DNA from: Prorocentrum cordatum
Lineage: Eukaryota > Sar > Dinophyceae > Prorocentrales > Prorocentraceae
Length of the DNA stretch: 64,000 bases
Reading direction: 5' to 3'
Assembly: GCA_963575745.1 (NCBI GenBank)
Contig: CAUYUJ010003925.1
Span: forward strand, 25,001-89,000
The stretch's first letter is position 1. Each line of letters opens with the position of its first letter. The notes beneath the pieces were generated by a model. It was not told where the DNA came from. It did no database searches and saw only the letters and a list, made by a program, of their open reading frames with translations. Below are positions 32,233 to 41,640 of this stretch, piece after piece. Made by a program: the position numbers and the translations under genes.

Positions 32233-32514
32233 GTCTCCTGTTTCCGTAGCGACTTGCCTTCCTCGGGGCCGTGGAACTTGGAACTTCACACATTGGACCG
32301 TGCCGTTGCAGCTCGACCAGCCCAAAGGCGGCGCACGGGACCGAGCATCGGAGCGGTCCGGGTCCTGGATCCATCTGCTCGCATGGGGGGCTCCCGGGCG
32401 GGGGGGGGGGCGGGGAAGGGGGAGAATGTGCATCCTTGCGCCGTTCACCTCGGGGGGTCCCAGAGGAGGCTGCTGACCTCGAAGGAGGAAACAGCGGCAG
32501 AAACATAATTTCTC

Positions 32515-32534
32515 GGAGGTCCGCGCGGACCTCC
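32515..32534. repeat. Fused tips of a family-6 MITE (perfect 20-bp palindrome)
   Basis: GGAGGTCCGCGCGGACCTCC is exactly the two ends of family 6 joined with the interior missing. It is flanked by ACATAATTTCTC, resembling the flank of copy 1 (GACATAAACATC). Confidence 0.55.
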
Positions 32535-32565
32535 TGTGAAATCACATAGGTAATTCTCCATGGCT

Positions 32566-33250
32566 CTTGGCTGGCTGGGGCCCTGGCCGTCTCACATGGT
32601 CCCGGGCCGTCGGGCACCACGCCTCCACCGCGTCCAGGGCAGAGGGGGAGCTCGAGACGAGCTCTGGCGGGCCGCGTCAGAAACCGAAACGCTGGCAGCG
32701 AGGAGCGGCGGCAGTGCGCCGTCCCCTCCGAGCGTCGACATCTGCTTGTTGCTTCTGATTGGAAGTGCCTCGCTCGGGGCTCACTTTTGAGCCTCGACCA
32801 TGGACGTTCGATGTTGCCCACCGCTCCGGGGCGCCAGGTGCAGCAGGGTGTGGATAAACACGTGGCCTCGGAGGCCAGAATCCAGTCCATATCCCCGCTC
32901 TGGCAGTCTGTTCTTTTCAGCTCTTATCAGTGTGACAACTGGTATGTCTCCAACTGGAGACTTGGCTGTCGCATGTGTTTTTGGCTGGAGAGGTAATTAC
33001 ATCCTTGAGCTTGCTCAGGGTTCCTCCAGCACTGGTCTGGCTCGGCACAGCGCCAGATGTGGTGGGCCCTGCCCCCGCTCTGGCCCCTCGTGGGGGTCGG
33101 GGCGTGAGTATGGGGCACGGGTAGCATGTCGAATGCCTCTTGTTGGCTTCTGGCCGGCAGTGCCTCACCTCGGGCTCGCTGCTGAGAGGCAGGGCTCGAC
33201 CCAGATGGTGTTTTGGCGATCTCGTGGGCCGTTTTCGCTTTGATTTCGTT
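32566..33250. repeat. Two diverged copies of a roughly 430-bp segment
   Basis: GCTTGTTGCTTCTGATTGG...AGTGCCTCGCTCGGGGCTCA (about 32745) pairs with CTTGTTGGCTTCTGGCCGGC...AGTGCCTCACCTCGGGCTCG (about 33140), and similar GTCGGG/CAGGG blocks precede both. No gene. Confidence 0.4.
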
Positions 33251-33284
33251 CTGGGGGACAGGCATGACGACGACAGGGCAAGTG

Positions 33285-33490
33285 AAACTCGCAGGGGATG
33301 CTTCTCCCCAAATCCCCTAGTTCTGCCCGAAAAGTTGGGCCGCCGAGAAAAAAGGGGGGAACTCTGGGATACACACCAAGTGGGCTATTCGGACGCACCC
33401 CTATCGAGGATGGTCGCCCCACCATCGTAGATCCCAAGGTTGGGCCCCACAGTCTGGTCCGCTCGAAGGCCTCACGAAGCCTGGGATGAG
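33285..33490 (+). repeat. Dispersed repeat F, copy 2
   Basis: Shares TTCTGCCCGAAAAGTTGGGC, CTATCGAGGATGGTCGCCCC and CCGCTCGAAGGCCTCACGAA with 26915-27128; it lacks the family-3 tip. Confidence 0.7.
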
Positions 33491-33494
33491 GACC

Positions 33495-34047
33495 GACAGA
33501 TCCCCTGTTAGGAAAACGAGAACAGAGCGAAAACGGGAAGCACTGTTCAGGCCGAGCCTTGCCGAGAGAGGGCCCGCCGAGGGTCCCCTTTTAGGAGGAC
33601 GAGAACCTAACGAAAGCGGACAGCACTTGTCAGGCCGAGCCCTGCCGAGAGAAGGCCCGCCGAGGGACCGAGGGAGGAGGAGGAGGGAAAGGATGGAGGA
33701 GGAGGGTGGAGGACGAGGAGGAAGAAAGGGAGGAGGAGGAGGAGGAGGAGGAGGAGGAGGAAGGAAATGGAGGAGGAGGAGGTGGAGGAGGAGGAGGAGG
33801 AGGGAGGGAGGAGGAGAGGAGGAGGAGGAGGAGGAGGAGGAGGAGGAGGAGGAGGAGGAGGAGAGGAGGAGGAGGAGGAGGAGGAGAGAGGAGGAGGAGG
33901 AGGAGGAGGAGGAGGAGGAGGAGGAGGAGGAGGAGGAGGAGGAGGAGGAGGAGGAGGAGGAGGAGGAGGGGGGAGGGAGGAGGAGAAGCAGGCCCTGCCG
34001 AGAACGAAGACGGAAAGCACCGTTCAGGCCGAGGCCTGCCCGCCGCC
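33495..34047. repeat. Tandem unit of about 80-85 bp around a long GGA tract
   Basis: GAGCGAAAACGGGAAGCACT...CAGGCCGAGCCTTGCCGAGAG (33525) is repeated at 33610 and, after the purine tract, near 33993-34045. The GGA tract (about 33673-33970) has expanded inside the repeat and dominates all frames. Confidence 0.85.
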
Positions 34048-34390
34048 CCACTCTCCAGGGGTTTGGTCGTGCCGGGAGCCGTGCCGGGAGCCGTGCCGCC
34101 GAGGGGGGGGGGGGGGCAGGCGCGGGAGCGCCCGCGCGTGGCCCCACGGGCACCTCCTCCTGCGGGGGAGGGGAGGGGTCGCCTGCACGCGACCCTCGGT
34201 CGTTGCAGAGTGGGCTTCTTGGGTTCCCAGGTTCTCAGCTGCTAGAAGCGCCCTCCTACGACGGTGATCGAGCGACGTCACCTTTCTCCGTCCTCCCTAG
34301 GGGGGCGGACGGAACCCAGTCTACTTTCAAGTCAACGCCTTCCTGCTTGATGGTTCTGCCTCTTCCTGCCGACCGATGGGTAAGATCGGT
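34048..34390. other. Unassigned GC-rich stretch
   Basis: Includes a G-run of 13. No gene seen. Confidence 0.4.
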
Positions 34391-34533
34391 GGCCGCATGC
34401 GAACCCCACCCCACCACCCCACGATTTCTAAGGGGAAGGGGGGGTTCAGTTCGCTCGGGAGGTCCTGAGCGAAGTGAACCCCACCTCCCCCCTTAGAAGT
34501 CGTGGGGTGGTGGGGTAAGGTTCGCATGCGGCC
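34391..34533. mobile_element. Near-perfect foldback (hairpin) element
   Basis: The left arm 34391-34456 (GGCCGCATGCGAACCCCACC, CCACCACCCCACGATTTCTA) is mirrored by 34467-34533 with about 90 percent identity, leaving a loop of about 10 nt (GGGAGGTCCT). Confidence 0.85.
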
Positions 34534-34534
34534 T

Positions 34535-34747
34535 CCTATCACAGTGACCCTTCGCCAGGGCGACCTTTGGTGCGGGACCACGGAGACTCCCCGATCGGTG
34601 ATCGAGATGCGGTAGCAGCGGCTTGCGCGCGTTGTGTTGGCCCCCCGCGGCTCCCCGAAATTCGCGCACCGAAGGTCACCCCTGCCCAGGCTCGCTCTCG
34701 CGTGTAGCCGAGACAGGCCTGCCCCGTGCCTCCGATCATCGAGAATG
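34535..34747 (-). mobile_element. MITE, family 8, copy 1
   Basis: Read on the minus strand: GGCTACACGCGAGAGCGAGC, GGTGACCTTCGGTGCGCG, GAGCCGCGGGGGGCC, and near the end CCGCACCAAAGGTCGCCCTG. The 61310-61515 copy matches in order. Inverted tips centre on GTGACCTTTGGTGCG. Confidence 0.7.
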
Positions 34748-34987
34748 CAAGAGCCCCTACCCCCACAGCACAAATAAGGCGTAGCCTACCTTAGGTCTCC
34801 CTTGGTGCATTCTGGATCACAGTTCTGGGTGGTCCGGCGTGCTACATCTGCCGAGGAAAAATACCCCATATCCCTCATGTTCGGGGCCCCTAAACCCAGG
34901 TCCGCTCCCAAAGAGTTAGGGGGGCCTTTCATCCCCAATCCTCTGCGCAGATAGCCCCGAAGACCAGAACAAATACATCAGCACAAA
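34748..34987. other. Unassigned stretch
   Basis: Unique sequence with no feature seen. Confidence 0.4.
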
Positions 34988-35090
34988 CCTTCGGAGCTCT
35001 TCGCGGATGTCTTTGATCTGAGTTGGGCGCCTCTGGCGCCGCCCCTGGCGCGTGCCGATCCGTGAAATCCGCGCGAAACTCCAAAAGTTT
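34988..35090. mobile_element. MITE, family 6, diverged copy
   Basis: TTCGGAGCTCTTCGCGGATG at the left, GGCGCCTCTGGCGCCGCCCC in the core, GTGAAATCCGCGCGAAACTC at the right. It directly abuts the split family-2 element. Confidence 0.6.
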
Positions 35091-35097
35091 ATGCTTA

Positions 35098-35169
35098 CAG
35101 TAGGGGCCCGACCACAAGAAGCCTTACACAAGAAACCCAACCCTGAGACCCGAGGAGGTCCATTGATTC
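35098..35169 (-). mobile_element. MITE, family 2, split copy (first part)
   Basis: Starts after TA with CAGTAGGGGCCCGACCACAA and runs to GGTCCATTGATTC, matching the outer 72 bp of the element (reverse orientation). The missing remainder is at 36090-36192. Confidence 0.65.
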
Positions 35170-35189
35170 CCCGACCTGGCGGAGGGGTT

Positions 35190-35905
35190 CCCGTTGTGTG
35201 TCCCCCTAGGGGGGTCTGGGGGGGGACCCCCCGGGACAGGGCCCCGGACACGCGCAGAACGCCGGCGGAAGATGGCCGTATTTCTGCAGACGCGCTTCCC
35301 GGAGGCACAGGCGGCTCCAAGAGGGTCCGGAAGATGGTCCAAGATGGCCACGAGTCGCCGAACGACCAGTCCAAGACGCCCAGGATGGCCCAAGAAGTCC
35401 CCAAGACGCCCCGGGAGGCTTCCCAGAGGGGTTCCAAGAGGGCTCCGAGTGGCAAAATTCATTGATTTCCCATTGATTTTTCAAAGTTTTTCGCGTTTTC
35501 GCCTTATCGGCCTCCCGACGCTCCAAGACGGCCCAAGAGGCCCCAAAGATCGCCATAAAACGGCTTGAAAGGCCCCCAAGAGAGCGCCCAGACGGCCCAA
35601 GACCCCCCCAAGACGGCCCAAGAAGCCTCCAAGGCGGCCTAAGAAGGCCCCAGGAACGCCCCAAGAGGGGCTTCAGAGGGGGGGCAGGGACCGACGTTGT
35701 GGGCTCTCCGCCGAAAGAACGCCCCAGGAGGCCCCAAGAGGCCCCCAAGAGGCCACAAGAAGCCTCCAAGATGTTTTCAGGAAGCCCCCAGAGACCCCCA
35801 AGAGGGCCCCAGGACTGCCTAAGTTGGTCCCGAGATGGCCGCGCCCCAGGGCCCGAAGACTGCCCAACAGGGCTCCAAGATGGTCGGAGACGCCCCAACA
35901 AAGTG
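35190..35905. repeat. Minisatellite of CCAAGAGG/CCAAGATGGCC type
   Basis: Irregular 9-15 bp units (CCCCAAGAGGC, CCAAGATGGCC). It makes up most of the DNA separating the two parts of the family-2 element. Confidence 0.85.
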
Positions 35906-36000
35906 GCACAGCGTCAAACGGACAACACGGGAACCATCAGAATGCGCCTTAAAGCGGCGCAGCGTCAAACGGACAACATTGGAATCAGCATTATGCGCCG
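35880..36000 (+). repeat. Tandem duplication of about 55 bp
   Basis: GGCACAGCGTCAAACGGACA...GAACCATCAGAATGCGCC is followed by GGCGCAGCGTCAAACGGACA...GAATCAGCATTATGCGCC. Confidence 0.8.
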
Positions 36001-36089
36001 TTCAGGCATCCTCTTCTTTGTTTTTCTCTTCCTCGCAAGCCACGCCCACTTGTCGTTCAAGGTCGGGGTTCGTGTCATTATCAGGTTTT

Positions 36090-36192
36090 TGATGTGGAAG
36101 CGCCACGCGTTCCATCGCAAAAGCATCAAAGCCCAAGCAACCCAGGGCACCCTGGAGGCAAGCAGGGTGTTTCTTGGCATGGGTCTCCACTG
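36090..36192 (-). mobile_element. MITE, family 2, split copy (second part)
   Basis: TGATGTGGAAGCGCCACGC, then AGCCCAAGCAACCCAGGGCA, CCCTGGAGGCAAGCAGGGTG and CATGGGTCTCCACTG followed by CA (from TA). It resumes at the base where 35098-35169 stops. Confidence 0.65.
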
Positions 36193-36217
36193 CATGTCCT
36201 TGTTTCTTCCCCGAGGC

Positions 36218-36318
36218 TCGGCGGCGAGCCTGGGTGCGAGGACTTCTCAGAAAGGCGGCGGAGCTCCTCAGAGAAGGTGGCGGGGCTGTCTATCGCAAGG
36301 CGGGGCGGCTTCCCGTCG
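36218..36318. mobile_element. MITE, family 7, partial copy
   Basis: GGCGGCGAGCCTGGGTGCGA, GGACTTCTCAGAAAGGCGGC, CTCCTCAGAGAAGG. The right terminus is decayed. Confidence 0.5.
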
Positions 36319-36389
36319 CGTTAGGGTCTCCTCGCTCCACTTCGCCACGCATCACGTTGTGCCCATGTGTGTAAATATGTGTCGGAGTG

Positions 36390-36475
36390 AGGGGGCCGAA
36401 CGGTCATTCATTGTCCCTGGGGGCGTTGCTGAAATGGGGACCCGTGGTGAGGATTATGCTTGCTGCGTTGTCGTC
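36390..36475 (+). repeat. Dispersed repeat K, copy 1
   Basis: GGCCGAACGGTCATTCATTG, TCCCTGGGGGCGTTGCTGAA, ATGGGGACCCGTGGTGAGGA matches the reverse complement of 38700-38797. Confidence 0.7.
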
Positions 36476-36775
36476 GTTGTTGGTGTTGTTGATGTTGTTG
36501 TTAGTGTTGTTGTTGTTGTTGCTGTTGCGGTTGTTGGTGGTGGTGTTGGTGTTGTTGGTGTCGGTGTTGGTGTTGTTGTTGGTGGTGGTGTTGTTGCTGG
36601 TGTTGTTGTTGTTGGTGGTGGTGTTGGTGTGTTTGGTTGTTTGTTTGTTTGTTTGTTTGTTTGTTGTTTGTTTGTTTGTTTGTTTGTTTGTTTGTTTGTT
36701 TGTTGTTTGCTGCTTGTTGTTTGTTGTTTGCTGTTTGTTGTTTGCTGTTTGCTGTTTGTTGGTTGTTGTCGTCGT
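36470..36775. repeat. GTT then GTTT microsatellite
   Basis: (GTT)n with GGT interruptions to 36635, (GTTT)n to about 36705, then GTTGTTTGCT units. Confidence 0.93.
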
Positions 36776-37105
36776 CCAACCCGCGACCCACCACGCGACC
36801 CCCTTCCCCGCGACCTACCCGCGACCCAGCCGCGACCCACCCCGCGACCCAGCCGCGACCCAACCAGCGAACCACCCGCGACCCACCCCGCGACCCACCC
36901 GCGACCCATCCCGCGACCAATCCGCGACCCACCCCGCGACCCACCCGCGACCCACCCAGCGACCAATCCGCGACCCACCCGCGACCCACCCGCGAACCGT
37001 TTGCGATCCACCCGCGAACCACCCGCGACCCACCCGCGACCCAGCAGCGACCCACCCGCGACCCACCTGCGACCCATTGAGACCCACCCGCGACCTACCC
37101 ACATT
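36776..37105 (+). repeat. 10-11 bp minisatellite (CCCGCGACCCA)
   Basis: About 30 units of CCCGCGACCCA/CCGCGACCCAC with CAGCGACC and CGCGAACC variants. Confidence 0.93.
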
Positions 37106-37224
37106 GGTTTAACGAAAAAATCAGCGTCTGCGGCGGGGTCGTTGTATAATTTTGAAACTTTGGCGCCTGTGGCGGGCTTCTCCAGAGTCTCGCAAACTGC
37201 CGACGTCGCCGCCGCCCCTTCACT

Positions 37225-37274
37225 CGTATCCGCATCTGCGGGGTGCTACGTTACACCCCGCAGATGCGGATACG
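37225..37274. other. Perfect hairpin, 21-bp arms
   Basis: The left arm 37225-37245 (CGTATCCGCATCTGCGGGG plus TG) is exactly complementary to 37254-37274. The 8-nt loop is CTACGTTA. Confidence 0.93.
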
Positions 37275-37299
37275 CGTGAGCGGGGTGAGTCGCGGGGTG

Positions 37300-37395
37300 G
37301 GACGACGACAATAAGCAACAACAGCCACAACAACAGCACCGACAACAGCAACAGCAACAACAACAACAACACCAGCAACAACAACAATAATCATT
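37300..37395. repeat. AAC microsatellite
   Basis: (CAACAA)n, the complement of the GTT tract at 36470, so the minisatellite and hairpin sit between inverted GTT/AAC arms. Confidence 0.9.
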
Positions 37396-38044
37396 CTAAG
37401 ACCGTTCGCTCTTACTTGCCCGCGTGTCATTCAGAACGAGTTCCCCACACCCTCGATACCCGCCCTGTTTGCCTTCGATGACACCCCCTTTGGGGAGATG
37501 ATCTCTCTTTGCGGAGGGCGGCGGGCTTAGGCAGCGGGCAAACCTGAACGGGTGGACAATCCTTCGTGGGCGTACATGTGCCCGCCATTGGAATTGGTGT
37601 GGGCCCTGCAAACAGAGGAGGGGGAGAACGAGGGAGAGTGGGAGGAAGGGAGGGGGAGGGACGAAGGAAGAGGGAACACGCCAGGAGAGAAGGAGCGAAG
37701 AGGAGGGCGGTTGATTAGAGGCAGAGAGAGGGAGAGAGGGAGAGAGAGAGAGAGAGAGAAACACAAAGAACGAGAGAGAGAGAGAGACAGAGAGAAATGA
37801 TACGAGAGGTCGATAAAGAGAGAAAGAGAGGGGATAGAGAGAGACAGAGAGAGAGAAAGAAAGAAAGAAAGCGGGAGGGAGGAAGCAGGAGAGGGGAGGG
37901 AGAAGGGAGGAGGGAGATGAGGGAGAGGGGATGGGGCAAAGAGGCATAAGGATGAGGGAAGAGAGGCGGGAGAGAGAAGGGAGGAGAGGAGGGAGGAGTC
38001 AGGAGGGAGAGGGAGGAGGAGGAGCAGGAAGGTAAGAGCGTGAA
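37396..38044. repeat. Purine-rich (GA) stretch
   Basis: Unique sequence to 37610, then GGGAGG and (GA)n to 38035. No gene. Confidence 0.8.
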
Positions 38045-38565
38045 TGTTCGAGGAAGTCCTAGGCGAAAACGCCGTTCCTGAAGTAACTGCCGGGCGGGAG
38101 CCCACGACGGGCGGGCGATCCCCTGACGGGCGGGTCGGGCGGGTGGGACATTCGAGCGGGATGCCTGAGTATGGCGAGAGCGCGAATAATAAGTAAATTG
38201 TAGCGGCGTCCTTGGCGCAGCGTGTTTCCTGAGCGTCGAAAGCGCGATTTCTGAATAAATTGCATGGAAGTCACAGGCGAGAGCGCAATTCCTGAATAAG
38301 ATGTGAAGGGTTCTCTGGCGGGAGCGGGGGTCTTGATTAAATTGCGAGGGAGTCTTGCTTCAATTGCGAGGAAGTCTCAAGCGGGAGCGCCGTTCCTGAG
38401 AAAATTGTGAGGAACAGTCAGATGGGAGCGGGAGCCGTGAGCAAATTTGGAGGAAGTCGCAGGCGGGAGCACCGATCCTGAGAAAATTGTGAGGAAGTCT
38501 CCGGAGCGGGGGTCCTGAGTAAATTTGCAGGAGGTCTCAGGCGGGAGCCGTTGTTGTGGAAATCT
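38045..38565 (+). repeat. Degenerate minisatellite of about 45-50 bp unit
   Basis: Units read GAGGAAGTCTCAGGCGGGAG, then CGCCGTTCCTGAGAAAATTG. About ten units; a stray one occurs near 28530. The 38566-38699 stretch is unassigned. Confidence 0.8.
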
Positions 38566-38699
38566 GGGGGGCCAGGGGCACAGTTTTAGCACCAAGATTT
38601 TCTCTGTCAACAAACAGGGTGCGAGCGTCGAGTGGCACACTTTGATGGACAACAAACAGTATGCTCCGGTGAGGGGGGATCAGCAATAATTATTCATCA

Positions 38700-38797
38700 G
38701 AAATGAGAATTCAACAACAGCAACGCAACAAGCATAACCCTTACCACGGATCCCCACTTCAGCCACGCACCCAAGGACAATGAATGACCGCTCGGCC
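38700..38797 (-). repeat. Dispersed repeat K, copy 2
   Basis: GCAACAAGCATAACCCTTAC, CACGGATCCCCACTTCAGCC, AAGGACAATGAATGACCGCT. Reverse complement of 36390-36475. Confidence 0.7.
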
Positions 38798-39074
38798 CCG
38801 TCATTCTGACATCAATATTCGTGTGCATATACATCTGGTGGCTATCCAAAAAATGGCCTCGCTTTCGAGGATCGAAGGAGTTGTCATCGCTTCCGCGGCG
38901 GAAGCTCGGCGGAAGTAAAACGAGGCCGCCTCCGCCAGCGAAAGCGGGCAGAAGGGCGGCGGAAAGTGGCAGAAGTAAAACATCGCCTCTGGGTTCAGGG
39001 TTTCCGACATCGCCCATATACGCACATCAATATGTGCGAATCCACATATAACAGGTGACTGGGCCCAGGGGCCG
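38798..39074. other. Unassigned stretch
   Basis: Includes GCGGAAG/CGGCGGAAGTAAAACGAGG short repeats (38895-38980). No gene. Confidence 0.4.
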
Positions 39075-39720
39075 GGAGGCCACGACCAGTACGTCAAATG
39101 GAGGGCCCGGGGGCCGGGCCCATCATCGGGAGTCCCAAGAGCGCCCTGGTGAGCGGTCCGACGGGCGTCGCGGCGCCTCAAGACAGTCGCGGACCCCTCA
39201 AGACGGCCTCCAGGGGTGTCCGACGGCTCACGGGGCGTCTCGAACGGCCCCACAGGCGTCCAAGACGCATGAAGACCCATCCAAGGGGTCCTCCAAGAGG
39301 GCCCCGACAAGCAAAAACCATCCCTTTCCCTCCGTAGACCGCATGTTTTTAGCATCTTCGCTTTTTTGGTCTTCGTATTGTCCTTGACGACCTCAGACCC
39401 AAGACGGTTCACGAGGCGACTAGGACGGCCTAAACGGGCCCCCACAGGGCCCTAAGGGGAGCCCAAGATGGGAAAATCCAACTGCAATTTCGAGTCCCCC
39501 GCCCAAAGAGGACCACCGAGGCCCCCAATGGGCCCCCAAGAATCCTCCAAGAGGTCCCAAGAGGCCCCAAGACGCCCGCGAGAGGCCCCAAGAGACCCCC
39601 AAGAGGCTTCCAAGAGGCTTCCAAGAGGCCCGAGGAGGCGCCCACGAAGCCCTCAGGAGACCCCGAGGAGTTCAAAAAGGGCTTCTGAGAGACTTCCCAA
39701 GAAGCCTTCATGTGCATCTC
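39075..39720. repeat. Minisatellite of CCAAGAGGCC type
   Basis: Same irregular unit as 35190-35905, strongest at 39530-39680. Confidence 0.8.
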
Positions 39721-39782
39721 CGAGGGCCTCTGGTCCACACCCCATGCCCGTTCCTCAGGCGCCGCCTGATCGGCACGGGTGA

Positions 39783-39885
39783 TGTTTGTACGTGTATGCA
39801 TGTGTATGTATGTATGTATGTACGTACGCATGTATGTATGAATGCACGTGTGTATGTATGTGTTCATGTATGTGCACATGTAAGA
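39783..39885. repeat. ATGT tetranucleotide tract
   Basis: (TGTA)n with GTACGC interruptions. Confidence 0.92.
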
Positions 39886-40019
39886 GGGAAGAGAAATCGT
39901 TTGGCCTGGCGAAAGGCCCGACCCTATGTAGCTGCGTACGGCGCAGGGCGCGGTTCTCTCTTCATATACTGCGCGCCGCGGGGCAGACCGGATAGGGGGC
40001 CGCTGCGGAGCTAGTGCGC

Positions 40020-40350
40020 GTAGGCACGCTGAGCTCCCTTTGGGGCGCGATCCTCGTGAAGTGGGTGGCCCATGCGAGAGCGCGCCCACTGAGGCCGTAG
40101 GCGGAGCTCTTTGTGGAGCATGATCCGCGTGTAGCGGCGCCGAAACAGGCGGTGGGACGCCATGAGAAATTGAAAGTTGGTGCCAGTGATGGAGATCCCT
40201 GCGGATTACGAGCCGGGTCAGGAGTGCGCCGAAATATAAGGAGTGAAGCCGTGAGACGCCTCCTGATGGAGACGTCGGTGGAGCTCCCTATGGGACGCGA
40301 TCCGTGTGAGGGGTGTGCCGAAATGGGCGTGGGGATGCCATGCGGACCGT
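40020..40350 (-). repeat. Three decayed units of the 89-bp minisatellite, inverted
   Basis: GGTGGAGCTCCCTATGGGAC, GTGTGAGGGGTGTGCCGAAA and GCGTGGGGATGCCATGCGGA (40270-40345) are the reverse complement of the 4120-5690 unit. Two more worn units precede. Confidence 0.65.
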
Positions 40351-40384
40351 CTTTCTGGGGCCGTGCGTGGGGCTCCCTTCGGGC

Positions 40385-40960
40385 CACGTGCTGTGCAATT
40401 CCAGTTGTCAATTCCACTGCTCGCGCAATCATCCCACCCACTCACACGCAACTTGGTGTGCAAACACACGCGGCGGCGATTTCGATGGCTACTTGGCGCT
40501 TGCTGGCACGTCGCTGCGGCCGTGCTCGCGCGCGCAGGCTCGCCCGCAGAAAGGCTGGCTAGTGTGGCTGGCGCGACCGACGCGGCCGCGGTGGCGCTGA
40601 CCGCCGGGGACTTCCCAGCGCGCCTCGCAGGCTGCCTGACGCGCCAGTGAATGTTTTAAGGGTTCCGGGACACTCGACTTTGAAATCCCTGCCGAACGCC
40701 AGCGTTTGGCAGATTCTGGCATGCGCGCGCGACGACGGGCGCGTGTGCACATCGTTCCATTTGTTGCAAACAGATTCATGCAAGTTGATGATTTCTGGAT
40801 AAACGAGTGTTCGCACACGTAGTGTGCTTTTGTTGCGGAAGATGGTGGTGGGGGGTTCGAATTTGGCAGCGTTGCGGTGGTATGAGCTCATACTATGAAT
40901 GAGCGATGGGGCATGATCATATGCAAATTGCACATCCCCCAAAGGGAACGCGGAGGTGGT
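40385..40960 (+). repeat. Fourth copy of the CGCG segmental unit (partial)
   Basis: CATCCCACCCACTCACACGC, AACTTGGTGTGCAAACACAC, GACGCGGCCGCGGTGGCGCT, then GCATGCGCGCGCGACGACGG. It matches the order of 15440-16660 but lacks the middle GA-rich portion. Confidence 0.75.
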
Positions 40961-40989
40961 AGATCAGAATTTCTCTCGAGACTGGACAA

Positions 40990-41640
40990 TCTACGTCGTA
41001 CGATCTAGACGGCGACTAGGCGGTGACGTGGCGGCGAAGGCGGCAACTTAGCCGCCAGGCTGGTGCACAGACCCAAACGACGGGCGGCGACGAGGCAGCG
41101 ACGGGGCGGTGACGGCAGCCGCCAGACCGGCAGACAGGCCCAGACGACGGGCGGCGACGACCAAGCCCTTTGCAAACGGGGTGTTTTCAAGCAGGGTGGT
41201 AGCTAAGGGGCCTCTACGAGCGAGTACAGGGCGACAGACCATTTACCCTGCACTGGTGCGTGTTAAATAGGGACGACAAAATCGTCGATACATCATCACA
41301 TTTCTGGGCGGGGGGGATTACCTCGCACTTGTGCGTGGCAAATCAGTTTTCCCCAGGCAAACCTGAACAAAAAAACACCCTTGGCTGCCACCCCGTTTAC
41401 AAACACCCCGTTTCGAGGCGGTGCTGGGGCGGCGAAGGGGCGGCGACGACGGCAACATGGCCGCCAGAGCGGCAGACATGCCGAGACGACGTGCGGCGAC
41501 GAGTCGGCGACGGGGCGGCGACCGCAGAAACATAGCCGCCAGACTGGCAGACAGGCCCAAACGGCGGGCGGTGACGAGGCGGCGACGGGGAGGCGACTGC
41601 GGCAACATAGCCGCCAGAGCGGCAGACAGGTCCAGTTCTT
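40990..41640. repeat. GGCGAC-rich tandem repeats, arrays 2 and 3
   Basis: Arrays at 40990-41170 and 41425-41640 with GGCGGCGACGAGGCGGCGAC and CGCCAGACCGGCAGACAGGC, as at 22420-22640. Between them AAACGGGGTGTTTT (41177) and ACAAACACCCCGTTT (41399) are inverted partners. Confidence 0.75.

Noticed and set aside
33401-34496. 336-codon plus-strand and 250-codon minus-strand frames
   Set aside because: They span a GGA tract; Glu-, Gly- and Ser-only stretches are artefacts.
40845-40870. tRNA T-arm-like GGTTCGAATTT
   Set aside because: No acceptor stem or anticodon arm can be built around it; no tRNA or rRNA was recognised anywhere in the window.
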